This document shows, one piece after another, positions 16,810-23,030 of a stretch of DNA of 23,030 bases. This stretch comes from Planctomycetota bacterium (GTDB lineage Bacteria > Planctomycetota > Phycisphaerae > UBA1845). The notes beneath the pieces are model-generated. The model made no database searches, was not told the origin of the DNA, and saw only the letters and a program-made list of their open reading frames with translations. The position numbers and the translations under genes are program-made. The stretch is taken from the NCBI GenBank assembly GCA_024278775.1, contig JAJRSP010000253.1:1-23030 (forward strand), written 5' to 3'. Within the stretch, counting starts at the first letter, position 1, and each line of letters begins with the position of its first letter.

Positions 16810-17775
16810 ATGGTTGCTACCGTCGAGCGCGTGAATGAACTGATTGAGAAGCGTGATTGGGCTGCGGCGCGCAAGTCGCTTGATGAGGCTGCCCAAGGCA
16901 CGATCGCTGCGGACGAACGCTATTATTACCACGGCGTGATTCTGGAGCGGCAGGGCGAGTGGTCGCAGGCGATCGATGCGTACACGCGGGCGCTCGAGTC
17001 GAATCCGGAAGACGTGGACTCCGCGTTTCGTCTGGCCTACCTGTGTGATCTCCGTGGCGACGACGAGCAGGCGATGGAGCTTTACGAGCAGATTACGGAT
17101 GACGCTCCCGCACACGTTAACGCACTCTTGAACCTGTCCGTGCTTTACGACGACCACGGGCGCTACGCGGATGCTCATTCCTGCATCGATCGCGTTCTGG
17201 AGGAGCACCCGAATCACGCGCGGGCGCGGCTGTTTCGCAAAGACGTTGAGGCGTCGGAGGACATGTTCTACGACGAGGACACCGAGCGCAACCGCGAGAA
17301 GCGCTACGCGATCCTCGAAACGCCGGTTTCCGACTTCGAGCTTTCAGTGCGCAGCCGGAACTGCCTCCGCCAGATGGACATCAACTCGCTCGGTGATCTG
17401 CTTCGGGCCACGCCTTCGGAATTGCTTTCGTACAAGAATTTCGGCGAAACGTCCCTGCACGAAATCGAGAACATGCTGACGCAGAAGGGCCTGCGATTGG
17501 GGCAGCTTCTCGAGGACAAGGGTGAGGACATGTCCCAGTTTACCGTGCCGCCGGGCACGGACCCCAAGGTTGCGAACATTCTGAATCGCAGCGTGTCGGA
17601 ACTGGAGCTGTCCGTGCGCGCCCGAAAATGTCTCATGCGGCTGGGGGTGGCCACCATCGGCGAACTCACGCTGCGCAGCGAATCCGAGATGCTGAGCATC
17701 AAGAATTTCGGCATGACGTCGCTTTCGGAAATCAAAATCCGTCTGACGGAAATGGGCCTTTCGCTCAAGCAGTAG
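16810..17775 (+). CDS. TPR protein with two tandem RNA polymerase alpha-CTD-like domains
   Basis: This encodes 321 residues. About 5-145 is helical with TPR-like units (AIDAYTRALESNPEDVDSAF, then LYEQITDDAPAHVNALLNLS). Two alpha-CTD-like domains follow: 172-234 (LSVRSRNCL...KNFGETSLHEI) and 261-321 (LSVRARKCL...KNFGMTSLSEI). Against E. coli alpha, domain 1 keeps Arg265, Asn268, Cys269, Gly296, Ser299 and Glu302 (here Arg181, Asn184, Cys185, Gly212, Ser215, Glu218). Lys298 is Thr in both, and Asn268 is Lys in domain 2. These residues contact UP-element DNA in alpha, so DNA binding is plausible. No assembly domain of RNA polymerase is present, so it is not rpoA. The ATG follows GAGG (16801-16804). 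A promoter lies 70 bp upstream, and the SpoIID gene 19 bp downstream is probably cotranscribed. Confidence 0.92.
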   Translation: MVATVERVNELIEKRDWAAARKSLDEAAQGTIAADERYYYHGVILERQGEWSQAIDAYTRALESNPEDVDSAFRLAYLCDLRGDDEQAMELYEQITDDAPAHVNALLNLSVLYDDHGRYADAHSCIDRVLEEHPNHARARLFRKDVEASEDMFYDEDTERNREKRYAILETPVSDFELSVRSRNCLRQMDINSLGDLLRATPSELLSYKNFGETSLHEIENMLTQKGLRLGQLLEDKGEDMSQFTVPPGTDPKVANILNRSVSELELSVRARKCLMRLGVATIGELTLRSESEMLSIKNFGMTSLSEIKIRLTEMGLSLKQ

Positions 17776-17794
17776 CCAAACGGGATATCACCTT

Positions 17795-19075
17795 ATGGGC
17801 GGACGTCGGTCACCGATGGGAACGGTGTTTTCGGTAAGTCGCGCCGCGATCTGCATCCTCGCGTTCATCTTTACCGGATGCCAGCAGCCGAACCGGGCAT
17901 CTTCGCCGTCCGTCTCGGGCGATTCCACGCCCGTCGTCGCGCGCGACATCCGTGTGCTGCTGTCCAAGCGTCATGCGAAGTGCCGGGTTGGGTCAGATGG
18001 TCCCTTCACAATCATTAACGAAAACGGTCGCGTTGTGTACCGGGGTAAGTCGGCTGCCGGAGCGGTTGTTTCCGTGGACCGCAACCGGCGCGTTTTGTTC
18101 GGGAAAACCGTGCTGGGGACGGGCTTTTTCGACATCGTTCCGGGGCGTGCAGGCCCGCTGGAATTGTCTTATCCGGTGGAATCGGGGTGGTCGCCCGGGC
18201 GACGATACGGTGGAAAGTTTCGCGTGTCAGCCGGCGACTCGGGCCGCCTTCGTGTCGTAAATTATGTCGATCTGGAAACGTACATTGCGTGCGTGCTGCC
18301 GGCGGAACTGTTCCCGCATTTCGAGACAGAAGCCTATCGAGCACAGGCGATCGCAGCCCGGACGTATGCGCTGTACCAGATGGCTCAGCGGTCGTCGAGA
18401 TCGTACGACGTCGTTGCGACGGAAGCGTCGCAGGTTTATCCGGGCCTGCAAAAGAGCGGGGCGGCTGATCGGGCGCGCGAAGCGACGCGCTACACGCGCG
18501 GGATTGTTGCGACATGGACCTCGCCGACCGGTGAGCAGATTTTCTGTACGTTCTACAGTTCCTGTTGTGGCGGGCGGACGCAGCCCGTGTCGCAATGTCG
18601 GCCTAACTACGTGGAGATTCCCCCGTTAAGCGGCAACGTGCCGTGCAATTGCGGGCGCGTGTCGACCAGTTACCGTTGGAAGCGGGACACGCGCCTGTCC
18701 AAGAGCGAGTTGGCGGGCAAATTGCGCTCGCGGTTTCCCAAGTCGGCGGAACTTGGCGATGTGCGTGCGGTTGAAGTGGCGAGTCGATCGCAATGGGGCA
18801 GGCCTACGCTCCTGCGCATTTACGGCAGCCGTGGAAAGCAACTCGACATGCCGGCTGAGGAGTTTCGCCTCGCCGTCGGCAGTCGCGTCCTGCGCAGCAC
18901 GCAATTTCGAGCGATCGACCGCGGCCGGGATGTGGAATTCGTCGATGGCAGGGGGTTCGGTCACGGGATGGGCCTGTGCCAATGGGGCATGCAGGAAAAA
19001 GCCCTGATCGGCTGGGACGCCTCCGCGATCCTGAAACACTACTACCCAACGATGCACCTGACCCGCGCGTACTGA
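17795..19075 (+). CDS. SpoIID/LytB-type lipoprotein (peptidoglycan-processing family)
   Basis: This encodes 426 residues. The N-terminus is a lipoprotein signal (AAICILAFIFTGCQQ, acceptor Cys29). The SpoIID domain is clear: YVDLETYIACVLPAELFPHF, then EAYRAQAIAARTYALYQMA, then FCTFYSSCCGGRT, and near the end GFGHGMGLCQWGM. SpoIID of Bacillus is a lytic transglycosylase acting on denuded glycan strands, and LytB enhances amidases; the Glu in PAEL is the expected catalytic residue. Zinc-binding cysteines are known in this family, and this protein has several near SSCCGG. A role in peptidoglycan turnover outside the inner membrane is likely. The start is the ATG at 17795; the ATG eight codons on is an alternative, both with weak ribosome sites. 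It lies 19 bp after the alpha-CTD gene and converges with the glycosyltransferase gene. Confidence 0.93.
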   Translation: MGGRRSPMGTVFSVSRAAICILAFIFTGCQQPNRASSPSVSGDSTPVVARDIRVLLSKRHAKCRVGSDGPFTIINENGRVVYRGKSAAGAVVSVDRNRRVLFGKTVLGTGFFDIVPGRAGPLELSYPVESGWSPGRRYGGKFRVSAGDSGRLRVVNYVDLETYIACVLPAELFPHFETEAYRAQAIAARTYALYQMAQRSSRSYDVVATEASQVYPGLQKSGAADRAREATRYTRGIVATWTSPTGEQIFCTFYSSCCGGRTQPVSQCRPNYVEIPPLSGNVPCNCGRVSTSYRWKRDTRLSKSELAGKLRSRFPKSAELGDVRAVEVASRSQWGRPTLLRIYGSRGKQLDMPAEEFRLAVGSRVLRSTQFRAIDRGRDVEFVDGRGFGHGMGLCQWGMQEKALIGWDASAILKHYYPTMHLTRAY

Positions 19076-19117
19076 GCGACAGGGCGCAGCGTAGCCATGA
19101 GTACACCGTGGACGCAA

Positions 19118-19142
19118 CATGCCCGCCTTCGAGGCGGGCATG
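19118..19142. repeat. REP-like palindromic repeat, family B, copy 1
   Basis: CATGCCCGCC (19118-19127) and GGCGGGCATG (19133-19142) form a perfect 10-bp stem with loop TTCGA. It lies in the 88-bp gap between the convergent SpoIID and glycosyltransferase genes, a usual place for REP elements, and may also help end transcription. Its core recurs near 23001. Confidence 0.7.
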
Positions 19143-19163
19143 CCACCCGGCAAATGGAATGTG

Positions 19164-20939
19164 TCAACGCACTGCGAGTGCGCTGAGAATCGTGTCCAGC
19201 CGGTGTCGGAGTGTGTGTCGCTGTCGGATCGAGTCGGCTGCGTGTGCTCGCGCCGTCTCCCATTCGCGGTTGCCGCGAAGAGCAGCCAAGACGTGATCGC
19301 GCATCTCGCCGAGGTCCGCCATTGCGGGCAGTTTGTCGAGAACGTCGCACAATTGAGGATGGGCTGACGACAACGGTTCGTTCGGGCGACGAAAGATGAC
19401 CATCGCGCCGGCCAGCGTAGCTTCCATCGCCGTTTGCACGGACGCGCTGGAGTAAACCGGGCAAAGGACCGCACGGGTCGAAGCGTAAATCGCCGCCCGC
19501 TCGGTTGCGTCGTTCGGCGGTTCGTGAACACGGTCGTTCGGCATGCGACTGTGTTGCCAGCCGCGACCGTACACGCGCACGTCGACGCCCGCGTCGAGCA
19601 ATGCCGCCACCGATGCCCGCAGGATCATTGTCGGCATGACCTTGGATTCGATGAGATTGAGCACGTGTCCGCGAAGCGTTTCGTCGGCGATTTCCACGTT
19701 GCAGCTTCGCTCCGCCGCTTCCAGAACTTCAGCCGGAGCGGCGTACAGGTGCGTTGCCGCCTGCATGCAGACCGCTTTCCACATCGCGATCTGGCTGGCC
19801 AACTGAATGCCGATTGATTCGTATTGCAGGTCGGCGATGTCGGCCAAACAGACCACGTCTACCGTCGGCGATCTCGGATCGGTGCGATCGAAAACGTCGC
19901 CGCACCCGATTTCGAGCAGGCGTGTGCGTTCCGGTTTCGCGCCGCATGAGATGGCTGATTCGCAGGCCGTCTTGGACGCTCCGAACACGACCTGACGTTC
20001 CGAAAACCCATCCGTGTAGCCAGCCACAATGCGCGCTTCAGGCCAAAGCCAGGCGGCCGACGGCATGTTGTCTGGAACATGGCCCGCGAGCGTGCCCCAG
20101 CCGGAGTTGATGACAAGGGCTGCGTCCGATTCCGCGAGTGCGCGCATGCGTGCCAGGATGTGGCACTGATCGGGCTGATTCGGCACGCTGACATGAACCG
20201 CGATGGCGTCGCCGGTCGCACGACTCAACGCATGGGCTGTCTCGATCGCGTTTTGTCGCGGGTCCACGCCGACAATCGCCAGTACGCCCGGTGAACGCGG
20301 GAATGACTTGCCGCGCAGTCTTGTTTCGATTTCGCTGACGCGTCTGGTTTGCGAGGTGTTGACCTGGGCGGCTGCACGCTCGATCGCATGCCGCAACGTT
20401 TCGGTCTCCGCGCGTTCGATATGCGGCGGGGCCAACAGTTTCTGAGGGAAATCGTAAGTCGGATGATCGTCGAAGAATGCTTCGATCGCAGTTTCGATGT
20501 TTTCGCCGATCAGGAAAGCCAGTCGCGATTTTTCGATATCGTCGGAAAAATCATGCAGTGTGAGTGCCAGTCTCACGTCACGCAGGTCCGAGTCGTACAG
20601 CAGCACCGCACCATGAGGCCCGATGCGTTCGAGCACGGCCCGTGCTTCGGCTGCTCCGCCGATCGGCGTGACCAGCACGTTGCCTGTCTCGATTGTGAAA
20701 TCATCCACGAGGGCCTTCGCCCGCGCACGCGGTACGGAAGTTCTGCCCAGCCAACGACGCCCCTTTTCGTCTTCGACCCGGTACGTCGGTTCGCCGTCTC
20801 GCGCGATGACGTAGTACGCCGTCGTCGGCACGTCGATCGTGGATAATTGCTCAGCCACGCCGGGCTGTCGTGCGCGCAGCGCCGACAGGTTGGCTTGAAA
20901 TATTTGATCGACCGTAGGTTCGTGGACCGCCGACGTCAT
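19164..20939 (-). CDS. Maf/CgeB-like glycosyltransferase
   Basis: This encodes 591 residues from ATG 20939. The first 170 resemble the N-terminus of motility-associated (Maf, DUF115-type) glycosyltransferases: FQANLSALRARQPGVAEQL, then GPHGAVLLYDSDLRDVRLAL. The middle (about 200-310) has a Rossmann-like pattern. The C-terminal third recalls CgeB/GT-B proteins: VDVRVYGRGWQH (about 450-465) then SSASVQTAMEATLAGAMVIF (about 495-515). The likely role is sugar transfer onto a surface protein or polysaccharide, with donor and acceptor unknown. No signal peptide is seen, so it is cytoplasmic. In-frame ATG (20969) and TTG (20972) alternatives exist; all have weak ribosome sites. The repeat at 20995 stands right upstream. 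Family assignment is moderate. Confidence 0.82.
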   Translation of the reverse strand: MTSAVHEPTVDQIFQANLSALRARQPGVAEQLSTIDVPTTAYYVIARDGEPTYRVEDEKGRRWLGRTSVPRARAKALVDDFTIETGNVLVTPIGGAAEARAVLERIGPHGAVLLYDSDLRDVRLALTLHDFSDDIEKSRLAFLIGENIETAIEAFFDDHPTYDFPQKLLAPPHIERAETETLRHAIERAAAQVNTSQTRRVSEIETRLRGKSFPRSPGVLAIVGVDPRQNAIETAHALSRATGDAIAVHVSVPNQPDQCHILARMRALAESDAALVINSGWGTLAGHVPDNMPSAAWLWPEARIVAGYTDGFSERQVVFGASKTACESAISCGAKPERTRLLEIGCGDVFDRTDPRSPTVDVVCLADIADLQYESIGIQLASQIAMWKAVCMQAATHLYAAPAEVLEAAERSCNVEIADETLRGHVLNLIESKVMPTMILRASVAALLDAGVDVRVYGRGWQHSRMPNDRVHEPPNDATERAAIYASTRAVLCPVYSSASVQTAMEATLAGAMVIFRRPNEPLSSAHPQLCDVLDKLPAMADLGEMRDHVLAALRGNREWETARAHAADSIRQRHTLRHRLDTILSALAVR

Positions 20940-20994
20940 GCGAAACTCGCTGCGGACAGCCGACAGCATCAAGAATGTTTCAGCACAAGCACAG

Positions 20995-21021
20995 CGAGCC
21001 GCGAACTTCAGTTCGCGCGGA
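20995..21021 (-). repeat. REP-like palindromic repeat, family A, copy 2
   Basis: This is the exact reverse complement of the 27-nt unit at 11406-11432. Just beyond it, GTTCGCGCGGAT is repeated directly (about 21011 and 21027). It lies between the 59-residue membrane protein gene and the glycosyltransferase gene, in the likely leader of the latter. Confidence 0.75.
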
Positions 21022-21098
21022 TTCCGGTTCGCGCGGATGCCCGCATTGTCACGACCCCGCGCGACGCAGGAGCAGCGTATCGTGAGTCGATCGCCCCG

Positions 21099-21278
21099 CT
21101 ACATCGACAACGCGATGCAGACGATCATCGTCGTCCACGCTCCCCAAGCCGCGATCGACACCCACAAAGGCCAAGCGGGAAGGGGCGGCGAGTTGCCGGG
21201 CGGGATCGACGGGTCGCCCCAGTCCGGTCCAGCCGTGCTCGATTCGTTCTTGCGTTCGGTTTCGTCCATCGGTTTCAT
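21099..21278 (-). CDS. Small single-span membrane protein
   Basis: This encodes 59 residues. The N-terminal 35 are polar (MKPMDETERKNESS, then DWGDPSIPPGNSPPLPAWP), followed by a hydrophobic segment (LWVSIAAWGAWTTMIVCIAL, about 38-57) that runs to the end. This is a typical small membrane protein of a type I recall from planctomycetes, with a Pro-rich PPLPxWP stretch before the helix. The start at 21278 follows AGGAG with a short 3-nt spacing; Met4 (21269) would have 12-nt spacing. It lies 50 bp after the DUF1573 gene in the same direction and is likely cotranscribed with it. The function is unknown. A shadow frame of 80 codons overlaps it and lacks any such pattern. Confidence 0.75.
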   Translation of the reverse strand: MKPMDETERKNESSTAGPDWGDPSIPPGNSPPLPAWPLWVSIAAWGAWTTMIVCIALSM

Positions 21279-21328
21279 CGACTCCTGACAAGGTTGGCCT
21301 GCAATGTAAACGAACGGGCTTGATTCGG

Positions 21329-22657
21329 CTATCGAACCCGCACCAAGACCGCGACGCTCACCTTCTCCGCCCCCGCAACGTTGGTCCCCACGACGATCAT
21401 GGCAGTGTGTTCCCCGGGCGGGGCGTTCTCGGCGGCGCTGACGGTGACGAATGCGAGCGATCCAACACGCTCGGGCGAAATCTCGACCGTTACGTAGGGC
21501 GAATCCGAGTCCGCCGAGACCAGCTTGAGATCGTCCCGAGCGTACGTCTCGAATTTCACCACTCTGTGCGTTCGCTTGGTGGAATCGAGGTAGACGATCG
21601 GCGGGTCCGTTTCGACCGGTGGCCGCACGTTCGCGAAGATCGGCACGCGGATGACCGGCTGCTCAACCATGTTCGTACGTACAACGAGCGTCGCCCCGAA
21701 AGGCCCGTAGGCTGCGTCCTCGCGAATCTTCAGCTTGATCGTGTAGCCGGACGGCGAATCCTTCTTGACCTCCGCCTCAAGGTTGGAACCCGCGTCAGCG
21801 CCGAGAATCTCAAACGGCACGCGACCGCTCGACGACACGCTCACCGGAGCCAGCGACGTTCCGGGCAGGCCCGCGTGAAGTCTTTTCACGACCAGAGGCC
21901 TGAACGTCAGCACACCGACAACGTCCCCGTTCAACGCAAGGCTGGACTCCGCCGTCTCGTCACCGATCTGTGCCGTCACCACAATGCTGGTCGAAATTCG
22001 GCCTATGGACGCATTGTCGCTCAGGCTCAGTTGGATGCTTTGGCCTGTGCGGTCATCTTTTTGGAACGGCTTGAGCGTGTGGATGATTTCCGGCTGCCGA
22101 AGATCGATCGAAATGATTTCCAGATTCTGCCCCGGCTCGGTCGGCAAAATATCGACAGACTGCGTGAGCGATTCCCCCGGACGAATACTGCCGAACGAGT
22201 AACGTCGCGTCGGCCTGTCCGATACGAGCATCTCGAACAGTTGCACGACTTCCGCCCTCAAGAACAGCTTCACGTTCGGTTCGTTGGGGTCGTTTGTGTA
22301 GACGTTTACCGTCTTGCGCTGCTTGCCCATGCGGTTGGCAGAGTTGAACTTCGCGACGATCTTCACGCTTTCGCCCGGCTCGACTTTTTTCTCATCCGGC
22401 GTGAGCTTGCGCGGTATCGTGCAGCCGCAACTGGCGCTGACGTCGCGGATAATCAGGTCAGCCTCACCCTTGTTCTCAATCACGAACGTAGCCGACACCA
22501 CATCGCCCTCGCGAACTCGACCCAGATCAACCTCACGCTGAGCGACGACGGTTTTCGGTTGTTTGTCGGCGGCTTCGGCGGGTGCAAGCCGATCCGAAGC
22601 CAAGATTGCGACGGCCAACAGAAGCACGCGGAAGCGTTTTGTCAGATTGAAACTCAC
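21329..22657 (-). CDS. Exported DUF1573 domain protein
   Basis: This encodes 442 residues from a GTG at 22657 with GGAG nine nt upstream; starting here gives a clean signal peptide (about 1-29, FRVLLLAVAILASDRLAPAEA). The DUF1573 domain (about 35-130) is clear: VDLGRVREGDVVSATFVIEN, then DVSASCGCTIPR with the conserved CGC, then PGESVKIVAKF and the tNDPNEP segment. Three or so further Ig-like beta domains follow to the end. DUF1573 proteins are widespread exported proteins of unsettled function, probably structural or adhesive in the periplasm or on the surface. Longer upstream in-frame extension (23 codons) has no signal-peptide character. A minus-strand promoter lies about 55 bp upstream, and the 59-residue gene follows 50 bp later. 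Confidence 0.92.
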   Translation of the reverse strand: MSFNLTKRFRVLLLAVAILASDRLAPAEAADKQPKTVVAQREVDLGRVREGDVVSATFVIENKGEADLIIRDVSASCGCTIPRKLTPDEKKVEPGESVKIVAKFNSANRMGKQRKTVNVYTNDPNEPNVKLFLRAEVVQLFEMLVSDRPTRRYSFGSIRPGESLTQSVDILPTEPGQNLEIISIDLRQPEIIHTLKPFQKDDRTGQSIQLSLSDNASIGRISTSIVVTAQIGDETAESSLALNGDVVGVLTFRPLVVKRLHAGLPGTSLAPVSVSSSGRVPFEILGADAGSNLEAEVKKDSPSGYTIKLKIREDAAYGPFGATLVVRTNMVEQPVIRVPIFANVRPPVETDPPIVYLDSTKRTHRVVKFETYARDDLKLVSADSDSPYVTVEISPERVGSLAFVTVSAAENAPPGEHTAMIVVGTNVAGAEKVSVAVLVRVR

Positions 22658-22709
22658 GTTGTGACACTCCAAAGCACTGTGCAAAATCCGATCGCCCGAC
22701 GGCATGCCA

Positions 22710-22737
22710 ATTGTAAGACCCACCACGGGCAGGGCAA
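22710..22737 (-). promoter_or_regulatory. Promoter of the DUF1573 gene
   Basis: Read on the minus strand, TTGCCC (22737-22732) and TACAAT (22715-22710) are 16 bp apart, about 53 bp before the GTG start at 22657. This is a fair sigma70-type match and diverges from the promoter at 22776. Confidence 0.5.
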
Positions 22738-22775
22738 CGTAACCGGATTGTCACGAACACGTCCCCAGCCTGCCT

Positions 22776-22803
22776 TTGCGGTGACCGACTGCGTTCGTAT
22801 AAT
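22776..22803 (+). promoter_or_regulatory. Promoter of the aminotransferase gene
   Basis: TTGCGG (22776-22781) and a perfect TATAAT (22798-22803) are 16 bp apart, about 50 bp before the ATG at 22853. The -35 hexamer equals that of the promoter at 16712. Confidence 0.65.
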
Positions 22804-22852
22804 CAGCCCGCTTCGAAAGCGTTTCAACCCTGGTTTCGACGGAGTATCAGCC

Positions 22853-23030
22853 ATGCCAAAGCTACGATTGTTCACCCCAGGCCCCGCAATGGTCCCGGAA
22901 GACGTTCTCCTCGCGATGGCCCACCCCATCGACCACCATCGTACGGCTGCGAGATCGTCTGTCCGTGACCGATGGGAAGGGGGGTGTCGTCGTAGGCATA
23001 CCGCCGCCTCGAGGCGGGAACGAAGCGATG
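22853..23030 (+). CDS. Start of an alanine-glyoxylate/serine-pyruvate aminotransferase, possibly disrupted
   Basis: Only the N-terminus is in the window. [20 protein letters not shown] and [10 protein letters not shown] match the opening of the class V aminotransferase family that transfers amino groups between serine or alanine and pyruvate or glyoxylate. The ATG has GGAG eight nt upstream (22841-22844) and a strong promoter, so it is a real gene start. After about residue 26 the family sequence is lost: the expected continuation after HHRT is not found in any frame, and the reading becomes Arg-rich and ends in a palindrome like that at 19118. Either a repeat-bearing piece has interrupted the gene, or the assembly is joined wrongly at a repeat near the window end. 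The frame stays open to 23030. Confidence 0.7.
   Translation, partial: MPKLRLFTPGPAMVPEDVLLAMAHPIDHHRTAARSSVRDRWEGGCRRRHTAASRRERSD
23001..23018. repeat. REP-like palindrome, family B, copy 2 (within aminotransferase ORF)
   Basis: CCGCCTCGAGGCGG (23004-23017) is a perfect 14-bp palindrome, nearly identical to the core of the repeat at 19118-19142 (GCCCGCC-TTCGA-GGCGGGC). Its position inside the start of the aminotransferase gene coincides with the loss of family sequence upstream of it. Confidence 0.55.

Noticed and set aside
18626..19531. 301-codon minus-strand ORF spanning the SpoIID/glycosyltransferase junction
   Set aside because: It overlaps two well supported genes and has shadow-like composition.
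21049..21291. 80-codon minus-strand ORF overlapping the 59-residue membrane protein
   Set aside because: It reads as an Arg/Asp-rich shadow; the other frame has the ordered polar head and hydrophobic helix.
1..23030. CRISPR array, tRNA or rRNA genes
   Set aside because: No regularly spaced direct repeats, no recognisable tRNA T-loop/acceptor pattern and no rRNA core sequence were found by reading.

Overview
The window reads as chromosomal DNA of a planctomycete (Planctomycetota, perhaps a Phycisphaerae-like lineage). This is inferred from gene families: a prepilin-type protein with an N-terminal methylation motif, a very large secreted protein with dockerin-like, PPC-like and Cys-rich parts, a TPR protein ending in two RNA polymerase alpha-CTD-like domains, a DUF1573 exoprotein, a MoxR/DUF58/VWA cluster and a REP-associated transposase with 'WLPNDPRG'. 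The DNA is GC-rich, so many long antisense ORFs are shadows. No tRNA, rRNA, CRISPR array or phage genes were seen.

Left part (1-9412): the terminator of an upstream gene, a secreted WD40 protein (300-2228) and a YigZ/IMPACT protein (2308-2913) on the + strand. Then come two minus-strand genes for surface or secreted proteins, each closed by its own intrinsic terminator: a 1440-residue mosaic exoprotein (3037-7359) and a prepilin-like protein (8017-9069). The leader of the prepilin-like gene carries two strong hairpins, the second with the form of an intrinsic terminator.

Middle part (9413-19075), all + strand: a small unknown gene, a cystathionine beta-synthase-type enzyme, then moxR, a RAYT transposase, DUF58, a 74-residue unknown protein and a BatA/VWA membrane protein. 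MoxR-DUF58-VWA is a recurrent chaperone/VWA system acting at the envelope; here the transposase gene sits between moxR and DUF58. After a good promoter follow the TPR/tandem alpha-CTD gene and, 19 bp later, a SpoIID/LytB-type lipoprotein.

Right part (19076-23030): a Maf/CgeB-like glycosyltransferase, a 59-residue single-span membrane protein and a DUF1573 protein, all on the minus strand. Diverging from them is the start of a serine-pyruvate/alanine-glyoxylate aminotransferase gene whose recognisable reading stops after about 26 codons, just before a palindromic repeat at the window end.

Two families of short palindromic repeats were found. Family A is a perfect 27-nt match in opposite orientations at 11406-11432 and 20995-21021. 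Family B is at 19118-19142 and 23001-23018. With the RAYT gene at 12650 they suggest an active or recent REP/RAYT system. The other candidates for new biology are the tandem alpha-CTD protein and the structured leader of the prepilin-like gene.
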